Below, piece by piece: positions 61,301 through 64,000 of a stretch of 64,000 nt of DNA. The translations under genes were made by a program, and so were the position numbers. Origin of the DNA: Brachypodius melanocephalos (lineage: Eukaryota > Chordata > Aves > Passeriformes > Pycnonotidae); NCBI GenBank assembly GCA_013398615.1, contig VZSR01003807.1:2265180-2329179 (forward strand), written 5' to 3'. The notes under the pieces were generated by a model. That model searched no databases. It was not told the origin of the DNA and saw nothing but the letters and a program-made list of their open reading frames with translations. Positions within the stretch are counted from its first letter, which is position 1. Each line of letters opens with the position of its first letter.

Positions 61301-63585
61301 AGTACTTTTCTTACCCTGCCTGTTACGCCTGTTCAATGTGATGCTTAAAGAGTTTGTGGTGGGGTAATCCTGGCTTTGTTGTGCCATCACACATTGCAAA
61401 TGTGTGTTTCCATCAGCAGTGTTTTCCAGGTTCCCATCTGTTCTTTCAGTTCCCTGTTAGGAAAAAGGTCCATGTTGAGTTGTGATGAAGTACTAAGCTC
61501 TGAAGGCAGAGTATGATGATCCCACAGAGGAGTATTTTTCCTGTATTAAATAGCAGAGAGCCCAAGATGACTTGGCATTGGAATTATGTCTGAATGTCTG
61601 TTTCTTCCATAGCATTTTGCTGCTGAACAGTAGGACTGGTGATAAACTTGTATACTTAAGATGTGTCTGGAAATTATATGAGCTGTAAAGTTTAAAAAGG
61701 CAAAAAAGGTGGATTTCTGGAAATAGCCTACCTGAAATGATTGTTTAGTGAAGAATTCTCCTTCAGTAGGAAGGGTGTAGTTCAGTGAATAGTTTGAGGC
61801 TGAATACTGTGAGCCTTCGAAGTTACAGAGTACGTGAAAGGCATAGTTATAGAAGAGTTGCTGTCCAAGAATAACTGTAATAAGAGGTTAGGTAGCAAAA
61901 GTTGCCTGACTGTCTTGCAGTCAAAGGTCACTAGCACAGGAAAAACTCATTCAGCTTTTGTTCCCCATTCCTACTGTAGGTGATTGCTTTCTTCACATGT
62001 TACTTTTGTTATTTTGGCACACTATGTGTGAGTGACAGCAGGATCTTTAACTCTTCCCAGCTTTGGCAACCATCCCCTTGCCTCTGTGAAATGACAGTCT
62101 CTCTGTAGGTTTTGATAAGACATTCTTTAAAAGAGAGGTTAATCTGCCATCATTTATTTTATTAGACTGAAATATGTTCTTGCTGCCCTCTTTGTTGAGA
62201 GTTATTGCTTCAACAATCACAGGCAAATCTGATTTACTGTAAACAGTTATAACAGCAGAGTAGGAACGTGGGCTGTAAATTGGTTGGAAAATGGGAGCAA
62301 TTTGCTAGGAGTGAGAAAGTAAGATTAAGTTAAACTGTTGAAACATTCACTGAAGTCTTGTACCATCAGCTCCAACAGCTTAACCGAGTACCATGAGAAG
62401 CCTTATGCCAGCTTATTCTTTGCCACTCACTTTGTGCCGGCATTATTGGAGAGCACCCTGCCTGGCAGGGTATGGAACTGGCCCAGTCCACTTTTGACTG
62501 GTAGTAAATCAGTTGCAATGAAGAAAAAAAGAAAAGGGCTGTTCCTCTCTTGTTCTGAGGAAGCAGATGTTATTTGGACACTGCAAATAATTTATTTTTA
62601 TTTCATCTAATGAACTGGAGAATTGGGAGAGAGGGTGAAAAAAAACAAAGAACAAAGCCAAAACTTCCATGGAAGAATTTAAGTGGTGGCAGGAAGGAGG
62701 CACAAAACCCAAGGATGTATTTCAAGAAAAGGGGTTGAAGATTGACAGAAGCTTTTGATTTGGTAATGTACGAAATACTTCCTTCAGCCAAAAGCAAATC
62801 CTAAGTCTCCTCCCTTCCTCTTGCAAACCTCTGGAATCAGATGAATTAAATTTCCTCTTCCCCTGCCTCTCCTCTTAAAGAACAAATGGGAGATCAGTGG
62901 CCCAGCACTATATCAGTGTGCAATATCAGAATTCACTTTCTTCTGTGTCTAGGATTTGAAACAACCTCTCCAGCACCTCTGACCCACTGAAGCAGGGTGA
63001 TGAGTCCCCAGCAGTCAAACATGCTCTTGAGCGGACACTGTGCTATTGCCTCCATGTCGTGTCTGCTATACTGGAGCTCCTTTTTCCTATATTCTCCTTT
63101 TAGGGGTTATGAAATTCATCCTGTTTTATCATGCATTGCCTTTCCTAGTGCAAACTGTCTCTGGAGTCATGGAAGTTATAATTATGCAATTTGTATGATT
63201 TATTGCTTGCACTCAACAGCCACTCTGCACTGCTGTTTCTATTATTTCTAAATTGGATCAATTTAAAAGTTTGATGTTCTTACAAATACAACGTCAATAT
63301 AATTACAGGTATTGTGACATTATTGGCCAGTCTTGTTTGGGAAAGAATTCATTTCAAGAGAAAGCATATTCTAGAATGATTTAATTTGGAGAAAAGCCTC
63401 ACGTTTGCCAATTTTTTTTTTTTTGTTTTTTTTTGGTGTATGGGTTGCATCACTATTTTCATACAGAAGAGAGATGCCTTACTGCAGGATTTGCACTGTG
63501 AGAGGCACATTAGGGCAGCAAATATTAGAGTTTACTTGGGGAAAAAAAAAAAAAGAAAGAAGCTTTTTTAATATGATGTATTTTT

Positions 63586-63900
63586 CACGTGATACCATTT
63601 CTCCTGCCTCGGAACGTTCCTTTTGACCTTGGTGAGAGGCGGTAATTAATCAGCAATTAAAGTGGTGGCGGCCTTTGGGAGCCGGGGGCCGCCTCTGCCG
63701 GGCGGGCAGCGCGAGGGGGCGGCATTGCCGCGGGAGAGGCGCGCCCGCCGCTGGGATGCGGGAGGGAAAGGGAGGGATGGAGGGAGCCCCTCTGCCCGGA
63801 CACCCCCGCAGCTGCCTTCGCGTCACCGGCATCGCGTCCTGCGGCAAAAAAAAACCAAACATGCACGCTTGGAATAAGATAAACCCGGCACGGTCGCAGT
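63586..63900. promoter_or_regulatory. CpG island with flanking sites, candidate promoter
   Basis: From about 63661 to 63850 the base composition changes abruptly to GC-rich, with about 23 CpG dinucleotides by eye in roughly 190 bases, plus several more to 63900. CpG is otherwise scarce in the window. Inside are AGGGGGCGG (63714-63722), fitting an SP1 site or the core of a CTCF site, and an inverted repeat GCGGCA-T-TGCCGC (63719-63731). Just upstream lie a CACGTG E-box (63586-63591), the palindrome GGAACGTTCC (63611-63620) and TGACCTT, a nuclear-receptor half-site (63624-63630). Unmethylated CpG islands mark vertebrate promoters, so an internal DISC1 promoter, a noncoding RNA start or an insulator are all possible. 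The open frames here on both strands are rich in Pro, Arg and Gly and are composition artefacts. Strand cannot be decided. Confidence 0.55.
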
Positions 63901-64000
63901 ATTTCTTGGTAGCCAGGTGTCCTCTTAAAACTTTGATTTAAGGCTGTTATTGAGGGGTTTGAATTGCACTTTGTTCTGTCTGGGTTCTTCTTGAATGCGC

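Larger units (their letters stand above)
47684..64000 (+). other. DISC1: DISC1 intron 9 (partial, 5' part)
   Basis: This is intron following the exon 9 donor, more than 16.3 kb long. I searched for exon 10, which should start with two bases completing Glu and encode a block like VKEN.MKYMETLKNKL followed by VWEADLEAC, and did not find it. The region is AT-rich with many short chance frames on both strands (for example 50452-50920, 56738-57094 and 57555-57938, all -). A G/T-rich tract at 55107-55164, a short inverted repeat at 58367-58390 and a CpG island near 63.66 kb are the only structured parts I can name. Confidence 0.75.

Noticed and set aside
63650..63941. Pro/Arg/Gly-rich frames on both strands
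   Set aside because: GC-rich CpG island sequence keeps all frames open; no domain seen.

Overview
This is vertebrate nuclear DNA from a bird, and it contains most of the middle of one protein-coding gene, DISC1 (disrupted in schizophrenia 1), transcribed on the + strand. The avian origin rests on CR1 LINE fragments with typical 3' ends and on two LTRs. On the - strand both LTRs begin TGTCCTG; one continues with the sequence widespread in songbird genomes, so a passerine or related neoavian is likely (inference). There are no bacterial-type genes, operons or CRISPR arrays.

Six exons can be placed to the base because splice sites, codon phases and protein homology agree. By human numbering they are exon 4 (10183-10333), 5 (13624-13753), 6 (18045-18280), 7 (31890-31944), 8 (36399-36501) and 9 (47495-47683). 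Joined, they give 864 coding bases equivalent to human residues about 373-661, with no internal stop and no insertion or deletion against the human protein as I recall it. Exons 1-3 and 10 onward were not found and presumably lie outside the window. The encoded part is the coiled-coil core of a scaffold protein acting at the centrosome, microtubules, mitochondria and synapses.

The rest is intron. Intron 3 (partial) has a CR1 tail and a reversed CR1 copy interrupted by a 100-N assembly gap. Intron 4 has a 31-base T run and intron 5 a CR1 fragment. Intron 6 (13.6 kb) has an antisense LTR, a perfect 12-bp inverted repeat, a second 100-N gap, an unclassified repeat-rich patch and a speculative exon-7-like segment. 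Intron 8 has a (TTTG)n tract, a 21-bp-arm stem-loop, a G/T-rich block and a second antisense LTR. Intron 9 (partial, more than 16 kb) is mostly featureless AT-rich DNA until a sharp CpG island near 63.66-63.9 kb, the best candidate for an unannotated promoter or regulatory element.

I see no new biological system. The observations most worth checking are the CpG island, the gap inside the CR1 copy, the intron 8 stem-loop, the phase-compatible exon-7-like frame, the antisense LTR with a TATA box, and a 147-codon antisense open frame 1.3 kb upstream of exon 9.
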